Below, in pieces: positions 1 to 10,711 of a DNA stretch of 64,000 bases (position 1 is its first letter; each line of letters begins with the position of its first letter). Made by a program: the position numbers and the translations under genes. Source of the stretch: Miscanthus floridulus (lineage: Eukaryota > Streptophyta > Magnoliopsida > Poales > Poaceae); NCBI RefSeq assembly GCF_019320115.1, contig NC_089595.1:112298461-112362460 (forward strand), given 5' to 3'. Under the pieces are notes generated by a model that did not search any database, was not told where the DNA came from, and worked only from the letters and a program-made list of their open reading frames with translations.

Positions 1-1349
1 ATTAAATAAAGTTCTACAGAGAAGTATCCCAAAAATGACATGCAATAATTTTTTCAAGTAGATCTGATGATAAGGAACCTAGAAAAATTTATTTCAACAG
101 ATTTGGAGCAAATTTGAGTATCCAAACATTTTTCAAACCATTTCTATTTTCAAATAATAAAGAAAAATCGAAAACGAATCCTCCTATTGCTACTGGGCCG
201 GCCCGCTGGAATCAGCTGGCCCACGGCCACACTTGGCCTGCGTGGCCCGAGCGAAGGGAAGGGGGAGGCGGCCCGGCAGGGCGTCGGCCCATGGCCTTAT
301 TGGCCCAGCTTCGGCCGAGGCGAAGCCACGTCGGCGTTGTGACGCCGCGGTGGCGTGGCTCGGCCAACGAGGCCGGCGGCCATCACTGGCTGTGCCAGGG
401 CAAGCTAGCGGGAGCATGCGGTTCGCGAGAAGCTGGCGAAGGTGGGCAGGTAGCTAGGCAGGGTGGAGAAGAGGAGGAAGGTGCCTTCCACGGCGGCCGA
501 GCACGGCGGCGCCATGGCCGACGGTGGCGAGGCGCTAGAAGGCACTACCTGAGCTCGATCAGTCGGCACAAGCGCGAGCACTACGTGCCAGAGAGCGAGG
601 CGGAACTGCTGGCCGCGGTGGAGAAGGCACAGTGAATTTGGCCGGCGGGTGCGGTGGCGCGGTGAGGGGGAGAGTGAGTGAGCTCGGTGCTTGCGGAGAG
701 GAGAGGCAGCGCGGGAGAGAGCAAGCGAGCGCACCGGCATCAGCAGAAGTAGCCGGCCGCGTGGGCGCGGGCGTAGGCCGGCTTCGGCCGTGGGCCGAAA
801 ACGAGGCGGCGGCCCGTGAAGTGAGAAAAGCCCTTTTTCAATTATTATTTTCAAGAATTTTTCAAATACCATCTTTCAAATATCATTTTGAGCAAGAAAA
901 TGACATCTTTTGAAAATGTACCAAAAATGAAAGTTGATTAGAATTTAATTCTCTACAACTTTGCTTTTATGACCAAAGTCCAATTCTATCTAGATTTTTA
1001 ATTATAAAATCAAAGTCAATGTTTAACTCAAAACCCTAATTTTTTTGGGAAATTATTTTTTTGAAGCAAAATTTTGAATTAATTTGAATACAAACCTTGC
1101 TCCAAAAATTGAACTAAATAATCCTAGATGATTTACAATAGTAGCCAAACATGTTTTACTAGCCTAGCAAACATAATCAGGGCAAAAATAACTCTAACAA
1201 GTGTATGCAACATTCAAGTTTCACAAACATGTTTCGTATGTTTCGAAGCAGTGTGTCAGTTGTTATTTACATGATTAGGCATGTATGATTAGGATGCTTG
1301 ATGATGCATGATTTGCAGTGCCTAAATGTTGGCATAACACCGGGGTGTT
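1..1349. mobile_element. Terminal part of an LTR (unclassified LTR retrotransposon)
   Basis: The segment ends in GGTGTTACA, whose reverse complement TGTAACACC is a typical grass LTR start, and directly after it a different element's pol begins in mid-domain. The interior is AT-rich with a GC-rich block at about 190-810 that gives only low-complexity reading frames and no recognisable protein. The last 20 bases before the junction contain the palindrome TAACACCGGGGTGTTA. Orientation is uncertain because the termini are inverted repeats. I infer an LTR that inserted into, or recombined with, the neighbouring Tat-type element. Confidence 0.5.
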
Positions 1350-1350
1350 A

Positions 1351-2211
1351 CAGCGCGTGTATAAAGTACAACGACTCGTATACTACATCAGCGAAGTACT
1401 GTCAGAATCAAAAATTCGGTACCCGCATATGCAAAAACTACTCTACGTCCTATTGATCACTTCACGCAAGCTTCGCCACTATTTTGAAAGCCACAAGATT
1501 ACCGTGGTGACAGACTTCCCACTCGGAGACATCTTGCACAACAGAGACGCAACAGGGCGCATATCAAGGTGGGCAGTTGAACTCGGTGCTCTCAACATCA
1601 ATTTCACCCTGCGAAAAGCAATCAAATCTCAAGTCCTTGCCGATTTTGTTGCCGAGTGGACAGAGATTCAACAACCTATGTCAGATACAATCCTTGACCA
1701 CTGGAAGATGTACTTTGATGGATCACTCAAGCTAGGCGGAGCCGGTGCCAGCGTTCTCCTAATCTCTCCAGACGGAAAACAACTCAAGTATGTCCTTCAA
1801 ATATTATGGCAAGCTACCAACAATGAAGCAGAGTACGAAGCTCTCATCCACGGGCTACGAATGGCAATTACTCTCGGAATCAAGCGATTACTCGTATACG
1901 GCGATTCGGCAGTAGTCATCAACCAAGTCAACAAAGATTGGGACTGCACCAAAGAAAACATGGGTGTTTATCGCGCTGAAATCCGAAAACTCGAAAAACA
2001 TTTCCAAGGATTGGAAATTCTACATGTCCTGCGCGATTACAATATTGCATCAGATGTCCTCGCCAAGCTAGGATCAGATAGGGCAAAGGTCCCACCCAAC
2101 GTATTCATAGAGGAGTTATCAGCTCCTTCTATCAAACAACCTGGTGGGACAGGTCCAAAACTCACAGACAAAGACAACCAAATTCTGATAATCAACACTT
2201 CAAGGACATAG
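1351..2211 (+). pseudogene. Pol fragment: RNase H plus archaeal-type RNase H (aRNH)
   Basis: The first part (about 1370-1680) matches the end of the ordinary gypsy RNase H, including YISEVLSES, the RYPHMQK motif, and VVTDFPLGDIL. It is followed by the linker VLADFVAEW. A second RNase H starts near 1705 with MYFDGS (first catalytic Asp), then NNEAEYEAL (catalytic Glu), YGDSAVVINQV (Asp), and ends with ASDVLAKLGS (last Asp). The four acidic positions of aRNH are therefore visible. The frame closes at a TAG (2209-2211) where the family has a tryptophan, and the same frame continues after it into integrase, so this is a nonsense mutation rather than a natural end. The 5' end has no start codon; it is a truncation point. 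Confidence 0.85.
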
Positions 2212-3439
2212 GCTTTTATTGATTATATCAAAGAGAATAAGTTGCCAGCAGACAAAGAGGAAGCTACCCGAGTTGTTCGCAGAAGTAAAAACGATGTCCT
2301 AGTAGGGGACAAGCTCTATAGAAGAGCTGCATCGTCAGGAGTACTCCTAAAATGTGTCTTGTTTGAAGAAGGCAAAGAAATCTTAGACGAAATACACTTA
2401 GGTTGCTGTGGAAATCATGCCGCTTCAAGAACACTAGTCGGCAAAGCTTTTCGCACCGGATTCTACTGGCCAACAGCTCTCAAAGACGTAGAAGAACTTG
2501 TCAGAAAATACAAAGGTTGTCAAATGTTCGCAAGACAAGCTCATGTGCCAGCTCACAATCTCATCTGCATCCCACCCGCTTGGCCTTTCTCTTGCTAGGG
2601 ACTAGATCAAGTAGGACCTCTCAAGAAAGCAAAGGGCGGTTTCGAGTATATCTTCATAGCAATTGACAAGTTCACCAAATGGATCGAATACAAACCACTC
2701 GCAAAATACAGCGCAGCCAAAGCAGTCGAGTTCATCCAAGACATTATGCACCGCTTCGGCATGCCCAATCGAATCATCACAGATTTAGGCTCTTCCTTCA
2801 CGGCTACAGAATTCAAAAGTTGGGCACAGGATTGTGGCTTCAGCATAGATTACGCATCAGTCGCACACCCAGAAGCCAACGGACAGGTAGAAGGGGCTAA
2901 TGGACTCATACTAGCCGGATTAAAACCAAGATTGTATGAAGAACTAGTAGACTAGGTTAAAATGGATTGAAGAATTACCTAAGGTTGTATGGGGGCTACG
3001 GACTTAAATAAGCAGAGCCACCGAATACTCGCCTTTCTTCCTGGTATATGGATCAGAAGCCGTACTACCCGTAGACTTGATCTAGACGTCACCAAGGATA
3101 GAGCAATACGACGAAGGAGAAGCAGAACACACACGAAGATTAGAACTTGACAGTACAGAAGAAATCAGAGTAAACGCTACTCTGCAATCAGCAAGATACC
3201 TCCAAGGACTAAGGCGCCACTACAACAAGAATACCCAGTATCGATCATTACAAGTCGGAGACCTAGTACTAAGAAGAGTACAAAAAACCGACGGACGCCA
3301 CAAACTACTCAGTCCATGGGACGGTCCTTTTATAGTCACAAAAGTCATCGGACTAGGCACATACAAGCTCATAACTGAAGACGAAAAAGAAGTCAACAAT
3401 ACATGGCACATCAGTCAGCTACGAAGATTCTATGCATAA
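2212..3439 (+). pseudogene. Pol fragment: integrase, with stops and a frameshift
   Basis: The N-terminal zinc-binding region is at about 2390-2540 (CCGNHAASRTLV and FYWPTA). After an in-frame TAG at 2596 comes the catalytic core, with GLDQVGP, IDKFTKW (first Asp), TDLGSSFTATEF (second Asp) and HPEANGQVEGANG (Glu), so the D,D,E triad survives. Another TAG lies at 2953 and a one-base frameshift at about 2957-2962. In the new frame are a TAA (3005) and a TAG (3083), then the C-terminal domain with GDLVLRRV, LSPWDGPF and NTWHISQLRRFY before the natural stop at 3437-3439. All the stops fit single transitions from Trp or Gln codons. Confidence 0.85.
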
Positions 3440-3602
3440 AAACAACGCAAGGGAACATATGTATACAAGACACAAGAGAACAACGTTCATGATCAACAAA
3501 GATAGCGCTATGTATCATTGTAACACACCAATTTTCATGATCAATAAAGATAATTATCTCTCGACAAACATATGTCTAATGGCTCTATCCGAGTTGTTTC
3601 TT

Positions 3603-4070
3603 AAATGCAAAATGGCTGAAAATACGCCTGAGCATCTCGGTCGAGAGCAAAATAGCTGAAAAGACGCTTGAGCTCGCCGATGAGGGTAGCTAACAAGCTA
3701 ACACCCAAAATAAAATGCAAAATGGCTAAAAATGCGCCTGAGCATCCCGGCCGAGAGCAAAATAGCTGAAAAGACACTTGAGCCCGCCGATGAGGGTAGC
3801 TAACAAGCAAACACTCGAAATAAAATGCATAATGGCTGAAAATACGCGTGAGCATCCTGGCCGAGAGCAAAATAGCTGAAAAGACGCTTGAGCTCGCCGA
3901 TGAGGGTAACTAACAAGCTAACACCCGAAATAAAATGCAAAATGGTTGAAAAGACGTCTGAGCATGCCGGCCGAGAGCAAAATAGCTGAAAAATCGCTTG
4001 AGCCCGCCGATGAGGATAGCCAATGAGCTAACACCCGAAACAAAAAGCAAAACGACTAAAACTAAGCCTG
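3603..4070 (+). repeat. Tandem array, 110-bp unit, about 4 copies
   Basis: The phrase AAATGCAAAATGGCTGAAAA recurs at 3603, 3713, 3823, 3933 and in degraded form at 4043, giving an exact 110-bp period. Units share GAGAGCAAAATAGCTGAAAA and GCCGATGAGGGTAGCTAAC. The array sits between the end of pol and the 3' end of the antisense gene, where Tat-lineage elements are known to carry tandem repeats. Units differ by a few bases each. Confidence 0.9.
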
Positions 4071-7018
4071 GGCATAGACCAGAGCAATTTCGCTGGAGTT
4101 CGGAGAACGTCGGCTACTGAACGAAAGGATTTCCATAAAGATTTCCAGTTTTCAGTAGCCGTCGCTAACTTGCCAGACAAATCTTCAATAGTTTTTTGGG
4201 CCTGCACAAGATCTCTATCAGCTCCACGCCTAATCAACTTAGCAAGCGCAAGTTCCTCCTCAACATGAGTAATTACCTCCTCAGCCTTGTTATGACTCGT
4301 ACGAACAAGAGTCTTCATTTCATCAACGCCCTCCAAGAGTTTCTGCTTTTCAACCCGGAGAGCTGGACAAGGCAATAAACAATAAGTCAGCACAAAGGAG
4401 AGTTTTAATACAGAAGGAAACAAAAAGAACTAGCAATACCGTTGCACTCTTTCTTCGCGGCCTCCAAGTTCTTCACGGCCTCCGAATTCTTTTGAGCCTC
4501 CTGAAAAGCAGCATCCCTTTGCTTCTCGGTCTCAACAACCCGGGCTCGAAGAGATTTTTCCTCCTCCTGATGCGTCTGATGCTCAGCCTCCATCTCGGCC
4601 CAAAGGAGGTCAAGATCAGCTTTCAGGGCGCTCACTTTGGAAGACAACTTTTTCTCATTTTCAGACGAGAAAAAGAAGCCGGTATGATCATGAGAGAAGG
4701 ACTGAGCAAGAAGAGACAAAGAAAAACAAGGAATGAGGACAGAAGAAAAGCGAACATCGAAAGAAAGAACAGCAAAAAAAAACTTACCTGGAGTTTTTCT
4801 TCAAAAGAAGTCGCAAGGGACGATAAGCTTCCCCAGGTAGTAGTTAACTCCGATAGCCGATGAGTGGCATCAAACTGCTGCACCACATCATCTGCAAAAG
4901 AAGGAACACCGGAGGCAAGAGAAGGAGAAGGAGAAGCCGGCCTAGGCGAAGAAGGCACGACCAGGGCAATCTCCCGGGAAACCAAGGCCAATCCCTCAGA
5001 AGGACCCGCCGCAATGGCCACGGTCACCTTCGGGGCAACCAAGTCAGCAGCAGCATCGTCGCCAGAAAGCCTTGTTGCCCCCACAACCACATCACCAACA
5101 GTACGCTGCGAGTCCTGAGGCTCAGTACTCGGCGGCACATCAGAGGGCTGAGAAGAAGTTGACGGAGAAACGAGAGAAGACGAAGGCCTAAAAGTTGATA
5201 AAAGAAATCGCCAATGAGAACCAGAGAAAAGGAGAACAGAAGCAAAGAGATGAAGCCAGAATCCACTCACCCAGCCACCTTCTTCGCAAAACAAAAAGAG
5301 GACCTCGCAGGGGGGACCACAGCGGCAAAAATGTCATCGCCACTTGACGACAGGAGCGGTATAGCCGGTACCGGAGCCTCAGAAGAAGCCGGTACCGGAG
5401 CTACCGAAGAACTAAACACTGGAGCTACAACAGAAACCGGCGCAGGAGCCTTAGAAGAACCCATACCCGATGTCCGATTACTACAAAAAGATCAAGACTA
5501 AAAGTCATGATAAAGAGGAGGATTTCAATGGCGGGAGAATATGAAAACAACTCACCGCCGCATGATAAGGGGTACTTCATCATCCTCTTCCTCGGTCTCG
5601 TCCAAGGCCACCAGGGCACCTGCTGAAAAAAAAACAAAAGTACTCGGATCAAGATAAAAACAAGAAAACAAAGGGACAGAGAGTTAATATACTCACCTAA
5701 GAGCATGCTAGCTACAACTGGAGTACCTGGACGAGTACTTGGCTTGCGAGACTTCTTGGAAGCGGGCAGACCAGATGAAGAACCATCCGTTCGCCCCCTC
5801 TTTGAGACGCTACGAGGACCTCGGGGGACTGGACGAGGAACATATTCTTCATATACATCAACAACTCCGGAAGAAACTCCTGGAAACAATGTGGTGATTT
5901 GGAACTTACTAATTACAGAAGCCCCAGCAAGATCCTCCCCAGTATTCACCACAGCAAAGAGGACATCAAGAGGGATTGGGTCAACAAAGTTGTGCCCCAA
6001 TTCCTACAAAGAAAAGGAAAACAACCAAATGAGAAAGATTAAACAAAGGTGAAGACCATAAAGGAAATTCAAAAAGTACTCGAATAAAGAAAAACAACTC
6101 ACAGCAGGAGGAGGGTTCTTAGCGCAATACTCAACAACAGCGTAAGGAACGACGTTCACCCCTTTCAGCATCTTCCGAAGACGCTCGAGCACCTCCTCGT
6201 CGGTCAACTCAAGGGCAGAGACCATACGAGAAGGATCCTCTGCCCCAGAGTACTCAAAACCAAAGTTTTCTCGCTCCTTAAGAGGTTGGACTCGACGGCG
6301 AAGAAAACTGGAAATAATACCAAGGCCGGTCAAACCTTGCTGTTTTAGAGTACTTATCCTCTCAACAAGCGGCTTGATCGCCTAATTCTCATAATTCGTC
6401 AAAGGTTTCTTTTCCCATCGATCGTTAACCGTGGGACTAGAAGAAGAATGAACGGAAAGAGGAGGAATCATGTTGGCGGAATAAAACCACTCGGAACGCC
6501 AATCCTTCACAGAGTCAACTAAGTCATAATCAAAAAATTTAATTTTGAGACCCTGACGGAACTGAATCCCACACCCACCAAGAACAGAGGTGTCATCACG
6601 GCGGGGTTGTGGTTTCAGACGAAAGAAGAAACGGAAGAGGGAAAGAGAAGGAGGAATTCCAAACATTGGGGGTAAGATGGTTCAAAGCAACCCCAAAATA
6701 ATTAAGGAATCGATGGAGGAAGGCAGAAGCGGGAAGGCAGAGTCCAGCACGGACAAAGGAGACAAAGAGGACAATCTCACCAGGACTGGGAGTAGGGACC
6801 CGATGCTCGCTTGGAGCTCTCCACTCAGCAAAGTCCTTGCTCTGGATCAAGCCGTCGCTGACAAGCTCGCGAAGCTACTCTTCGGTTGTTGTCGGAGCCG
6901 GCCAAACCTTGTGGGCAGCCCTCATGGCCACAAACTCTTGGTTCTCGATCAAAGAAAGTGATGATTCCTCATCCACGAAGTTAGACTGGGACTTGCTCGC
7001 GGTTTTCTTCTTACCCAT
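4028..7018 (-). pseudogene. Antisense multi-exon gene of the Tat element (PF04195-like N-terminus, coiled-coil C-terminus)
   Basis: It reads against the retrotransposon. The ATG is at 7018 (MGKKKTASKSQ). The N-terminal third resembles the plant 'putative gypsy type transposon' domain (PF04195), with LNYFGVALNHLTPN, then in another frame GGCGIQFRQG and DWRSEWFYSA. Later pieces are a conserved LTDEEVLERLRKML region, a basic segment, Ser/Pro/Ala-rich low-complexity segments, and long coiled coils (EKKLSSKVSALKADLDLLW; EKQKLLEGVDEMKTL). Strong donors at minus-strand positions 6102, 5696, 5555, 5270 (GTGAGT) and 4787 (GTAAGT) suggest at least six exons. A TAG (6877-6875), a frameshift near 6660 and a stop near 6382 disable it. 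Its function in the element is not established. The exact exon borders at the 3' end are uncertain. Confidence 0.7.
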
Positions 7019-7167
7019 GTACTAACGGAGGCAAAAAGCAACTAGGGGAAGAGAAAGTTTGGACGGCGGCACTAAGGCGACGGCGACAATGGCGACGGCG
7101 GATTTCTGAGAGCTAGGGTTTTTTCAAGGCAAGAGAAGGGCAGTAAAGAAAAAGAAGATGAAAGGTC

Positions 7168-7177
7168 TTTAAATAGA
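7168..7177 (-). promoter_or_regulatory. TATA-like box for the antisense gene
   Basis: On the minus strand the sequence reads CTATTTAAAG, about 150 bases upstream of the antisense ATG at 7018. This suits a core promoter with a transcript start near 7140. Inferred from position and sequence only. Confidence 0.4.
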
Positions 7178-8884
7178 TTTTACAGCGATAAAAACGGCCC
7201 ACCAGGCCCGTTAAAGCACCGTGTGAGAACGCAACGGTCTATTTCCTGACGCAGCTAAAATAACGGAGGGCACAAATCCACACAACGGTACAATTCAACG
7301 GGCAGATTTCAGACTTGTCCATCCGGCACTACGGTGGAGTTAACAGATTGCTGCAAAAAACAACCCGTCAGCCATAAAGAAAAGAAGGGCTACCTCACAA
7401 GGAATATAAGAACTCGGTTCTTACAGAAAGAACTCGGGAATCTGATGAACAACCAGGACCACAGCAGAAAAATAAATGACAACTCAGAAGACAAGATTCT
7501 CTCCATTACAAGCAACTTCAAAAATAGAAGATTACAAATCCTACAAGACCCAACGAAATTGGTACCACGAAAAGCAAAGTAGCAAAGAGGATCCCGGACA
7601 TGGCTAGGCTCTAGAACGACTATGTGTCCCAAATTGCTACTCGGTAGGACAAACCGTCATCGGCTACACTGTTTTCTTCAAAGGACGGACGCAATGCATC
7701 CAAGGCGAAAATCAGCAGCACGGCAGGACAACACGGAGCAGAGAAGGCCGGCAGGCATCTATCTACCCAAGACCGATGTGATGCTGGATATGGTGTTGAT
7801 CTGCACCGGACAGTGTCAAGACAGGCGACGAGGATCAACCCAGAACTGCCAGATGAAGGAACGAAGCCCACATCACAAGACTTCCTCCAACTGCCACCTA
7901 GTACATCCAGGTACAATGCTGCTACGGGATTAGCCTACCTCTAATCCCTATCACAAGACTTTCTCCAGCTATGACAAGACACATAGAAACTATAAAACAC
8001 GCCCGGGGGCTGCTCTACTTCACAAACTACCATGTTCATGACCACGAAGGTTTCAACAGAATGTTCAATGGATGAAAACAAGTACTCTGGGAGGGTATTT
8101 ATAGATCAAAGGAGCGGTGCACATGGACCAGGAGTATCAACAAAATAAGCCTAACAAAGAACACAGTGAAAAGACATGACTCAATAATGGAAGACTCAGG
8201 CGAGAGGGAACAGTACTCGAAGACGAGCATATTCGGAAGAATATACCAACACAGTACAACCCGTGAACAAAAGGCATTTACACTCAACCACCACCATATA
8301 ACTACATCTGACAACAGTAGACTACCAGAGAATACGCCAAGACTCTGCATCTGGGTTCTTCCTGAACAAAACAACCCGGATACATGCTCGGGGGCTGCAA
8401 AAGAAGAGGTATACAGTTCTATCGAACAACTCAGATTCAAGACCTTCCAACTTTTTGTTCCAAATAGCAAGAGGCTCGGGGGCTACACTTAGTGAGTGCA
8501 CTTTTCTCTTTAAAAAAGCGCACATCACTCAGAACACTTCTTCAAGACAGACTCAAGACCTTACGACAGAAGAACCCAGCCCGAACCATAACCGAGTTCA
8601 TTCATGATAAAGAACCCGGGTACATGCTCGGGAGCCCTTCAACGAAGAATCAGAGCAATTTCAAAACAAGATCCTCCAGCTCCTTGTTCTAAACAGCAAG
8701 AGGCTCGGGGGCTATACCCAGACATATGTACTTTTTCTTCAAAAAGCACACACCACTCGAAGGTCTCACGAAGCGCTACACGATTTTGCTCAAAAAGCAC
8801 TCGGACGACGCTTGTTCCTATCTGCCAAGACTTGAAGGAACAAGACGAGGCTTCCAGAACTCAACCATGAAGTGCTCGGGGGCT
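7178..8884 (+). other. Non-coding 3' region of the Tat element, with direct repeats of the pre-LTR motif
   Basis: There is no convincing coding sequence. A block containing TACATGCTCGGG followed later by AGCAAGAGGCTCGGGGGCTA occurs twice, at about 8377-8510 and 8617-8740 (spacing 240 bp). The same CTCGGGGGCT motif stands immediately in front of the LTR at 8875-8884, where the polypurine tract is expected, and a further CCCGGGGGCTGC copy is near 8003. The tract has therefore been duplicated several times upstream of the functional site. Confidence 0.6.
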
Positions 8885-9289
8885 TGTCGGTGCGGGACCC
8901 ACAGGGTACCCCGCAAGGAAGGGAGAAAAACTAGCCTGATTAGGATTCTTTCCATGTAATCTTAGTACTAGTATTATTCAGTAATCCTACTAGGAACCCT
9001 CATTGTAAACCGACTAGGACTCTGACCTCCTGACTATATAAAGGAGGGCAGGGCTCCTTAGATAGGAGAGTTGAAGAGAACAATTGTACAACACAACACT
9101 TTACAATCAATCTAACGCAAAGGCTAACGCCGATTGGACGTTGGGCTATTACTCGATCTACGATCGAGGGCCTGAACCAGGATAAATTGGTTGTCTCTTG
9201 CGTTAACCGTCGAGTTCCGCATACGTTGAAGCCCGAACATACTGCCCCGGGGACTCCCATGACAGGCTATCGGTGGTCAAACATCGACA
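8885..9289 (+). mobile_element. 3' LTR of the Tat element (405 bp)
   Basis: It starts TGTCGGTGCGGGACCC and ends AAACATCGACA, giving the terminal inverted repeat TGTCG/CGACA. A clear TATA box, TATATAAA, lies at 9035-9042 within GACTATATAAAGGAGG, placing the transcript start near 9070. It is preceded by the CTCGGGGGCT motif. No 5' LTR partner lies in the window. Confidence 0.85.
9035..9042 (+). promoter_or_regulatory. TATA box of the Tat 3' LTR
   Basis: TATATAAA in a GC-richer context, about 150 bases into a 405-bp LTR; this is the expected position of the U3/R boundary promoter. Confidence 0.7.
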
Positions 9290-10332
9290 GTTGGGTCATC
9301 CACAAGCTCTTTGGATGATCACCAAGCTCCCAATCACCACCAACCGTCTAGGTGATGGCGATCACCAAGAGTAACAAGCACGGAGTCTCACTTGACCACG
9401 ACAAGTCTAATGAGAAGGGTGGATGCATACTTTGCTACTCTTGGTCTCACTAATGAGGGCTCTCTTTTGGATTCCCAAATCTCAATCACCTCACTAGGAC
9501 CTTGCTCTTCTTGGCACTCTCAAAGGTGTTTCTCAGCTGTTGGAATGAGCAAAAGTACCCCCACACATGAATAGAGGTGGTATTTATAACACCGGCTAAA
9601 AAACGAACCGTTATGTGCCTCTGCAGGGTGATCGGACGCTCCGGTCATGTTGACCGGACGCACCGGACAGTTCACCCCAAACTCCAGTGATCAAGTAGTG
9701 ACCAGACGCTGGACAGCGTCCGGTCGTGATTTTCCCTCTCTGGAACCTTACTGGAGTGAACCGGACGCTGGTCCTCAGCGTCCGGTCACTTCACCTCTCA
9801 GCGTCCGGTCGCACCAGACGAAAACACCTTGGTCAAATAAATTGATCGGACTCTAAGCCAGCGTCCGGTCACACCGGAGCCAGCGTCCGGTCAGTATTTG
9901 ACCCTCTATTCGCTTCCAACTCTCGATCATACGTGAATGAAGTTTGCTCCATTAGATCTAAGGGCTATTTTGGAGCTATCTAGTGCTAGATTTAGCAAGT
10001 GTGCACCACACCTAACTCACTAAACTCACCTAGGTCAAGCTACCCGTTCATACCCCCTTAATTGTACGGCCAAAGAAAAAACAAAGTCCTAAACTACTAT
10101 AAGTGTCTCTTCAACTCCAAATAATATTTAGAACTAGTTCATCCTTAACCTTGTCGTCCATTCTTTGAAAACCGAAACAATTTTCATCGTAGGGGCATGA
10201 CCACCATGATAGTCCAATCGGTCTCCATTATCGTGACCTAACTTAATTGCCTCTGCCAAAACACACGTTAGTCACAGTAATCATGTATTGTCATTAATCA
10301 CCAAAACCCAACTAGGGGCCTAGATGCTTTCA
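9290..10332 (+). mobile_element. Truncated LTR related to the one at 25082-27052
   Basis: It starts abruptly at the end of the Tat LTR and ends CTTTCA (10332). It shares with 25740-27052 the phrases CCGTCTAGGTG and CACCAAGAGTAACAAG, a short TATA-like stretch (GGTATTTATAAC near 9580), a block rich in CCGGACGC and GCGTCCGGTC (about 9630-9900), and the ending ATCACCAAAACC. The 5' half is missing, consistent with the Tat element having landed in this LTR and the other side being lost or outside the window. Confidence 0.65.
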
Positions 10333-10448
10333 TGGCTTATAAGCCATGGTTTATCAGCCAACGAATAGTGTTTTTTTTCTCACACCAAACCAGCCAGTAG
10401 TACTTTCAGCTATGGCTTATAAGCTAAACCAGTCTAAACGAACAGGGC
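10333..10448. mobile_element. Small MITE of the 'GGCTTATAAGCC / CGAACAGG' family
   Basis: Inverted ends TGGCTTATAAGCCATGGTTT and GCTATGGCTTATAAGCTAAACC flank about 60 bases, and the right edge reads AAACGAACAGGGC. Related copies lie at 18769-18886, 20963-21066, 43305-43375 and 45408-45525. The class is not certain. Confidence 0.5.
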
Positions 10449-10711
10449 GAATATTTTCGGGTTGCGGCTCTGGTTGAACGGTTGAACTTACGACGAGATA
10501 TGTTTTTTTGGAAAAAATAATCACGTACGGCAAAATGTTAGTACTAAACACGTCCACCACCACCGGATACAATAGCATTCTCTTGCTCCCAAGTTAAGTG
10601 CACTTCTAACATTTGTAAATTTTTTTCACAATGAATTTATATTTGGATCATAGGATACCTAGCACTAGTAGATTTTGCTACTTCATTTCATGGTATCATT
10701 GATTATACTAA
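10449..10711. other. Spacer without recognisable features
   Basis: AT-rich sequence between two MITEs; no coding frame or repeat was found. Confidence 0.5.

Larger units (their letters stand above)
1350..9289 (+). mobile_element. Ty3/gypsy LTR retrotransposon, Tat lineage (RIRE2/Grande-like), 5'-truncated
   Basis: The order is RNase H, a second archaeal-type RNase H, integrase, a tandem array, an antisense spliced gene, then a 3' LTR. Two RNase H domains plus a large region with an opposite-strand gene between pol and the 3' LTR is the known layout of the Tat lineage. Gag, protease and most of reverse transcriptase are missing: the copy starts inside RNase H at the junction near 1349. The 3' LTR abuts sequence from the middle of another LTR (9290 on), so the element was inserted into that LTR. 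No target duplication can be checked because the 5' end is lost. The pol frame is broken by several stops and one frameshift, so this copy is not autonomous. Confidence 0.85.

Noticed and set aside
190..872. Several overlapping 70-173 codon frames in a GC-rich block
   Set aside because: All frames are open because of base composition; no domain or splice signals, and the block lies within an LTR-like segment.
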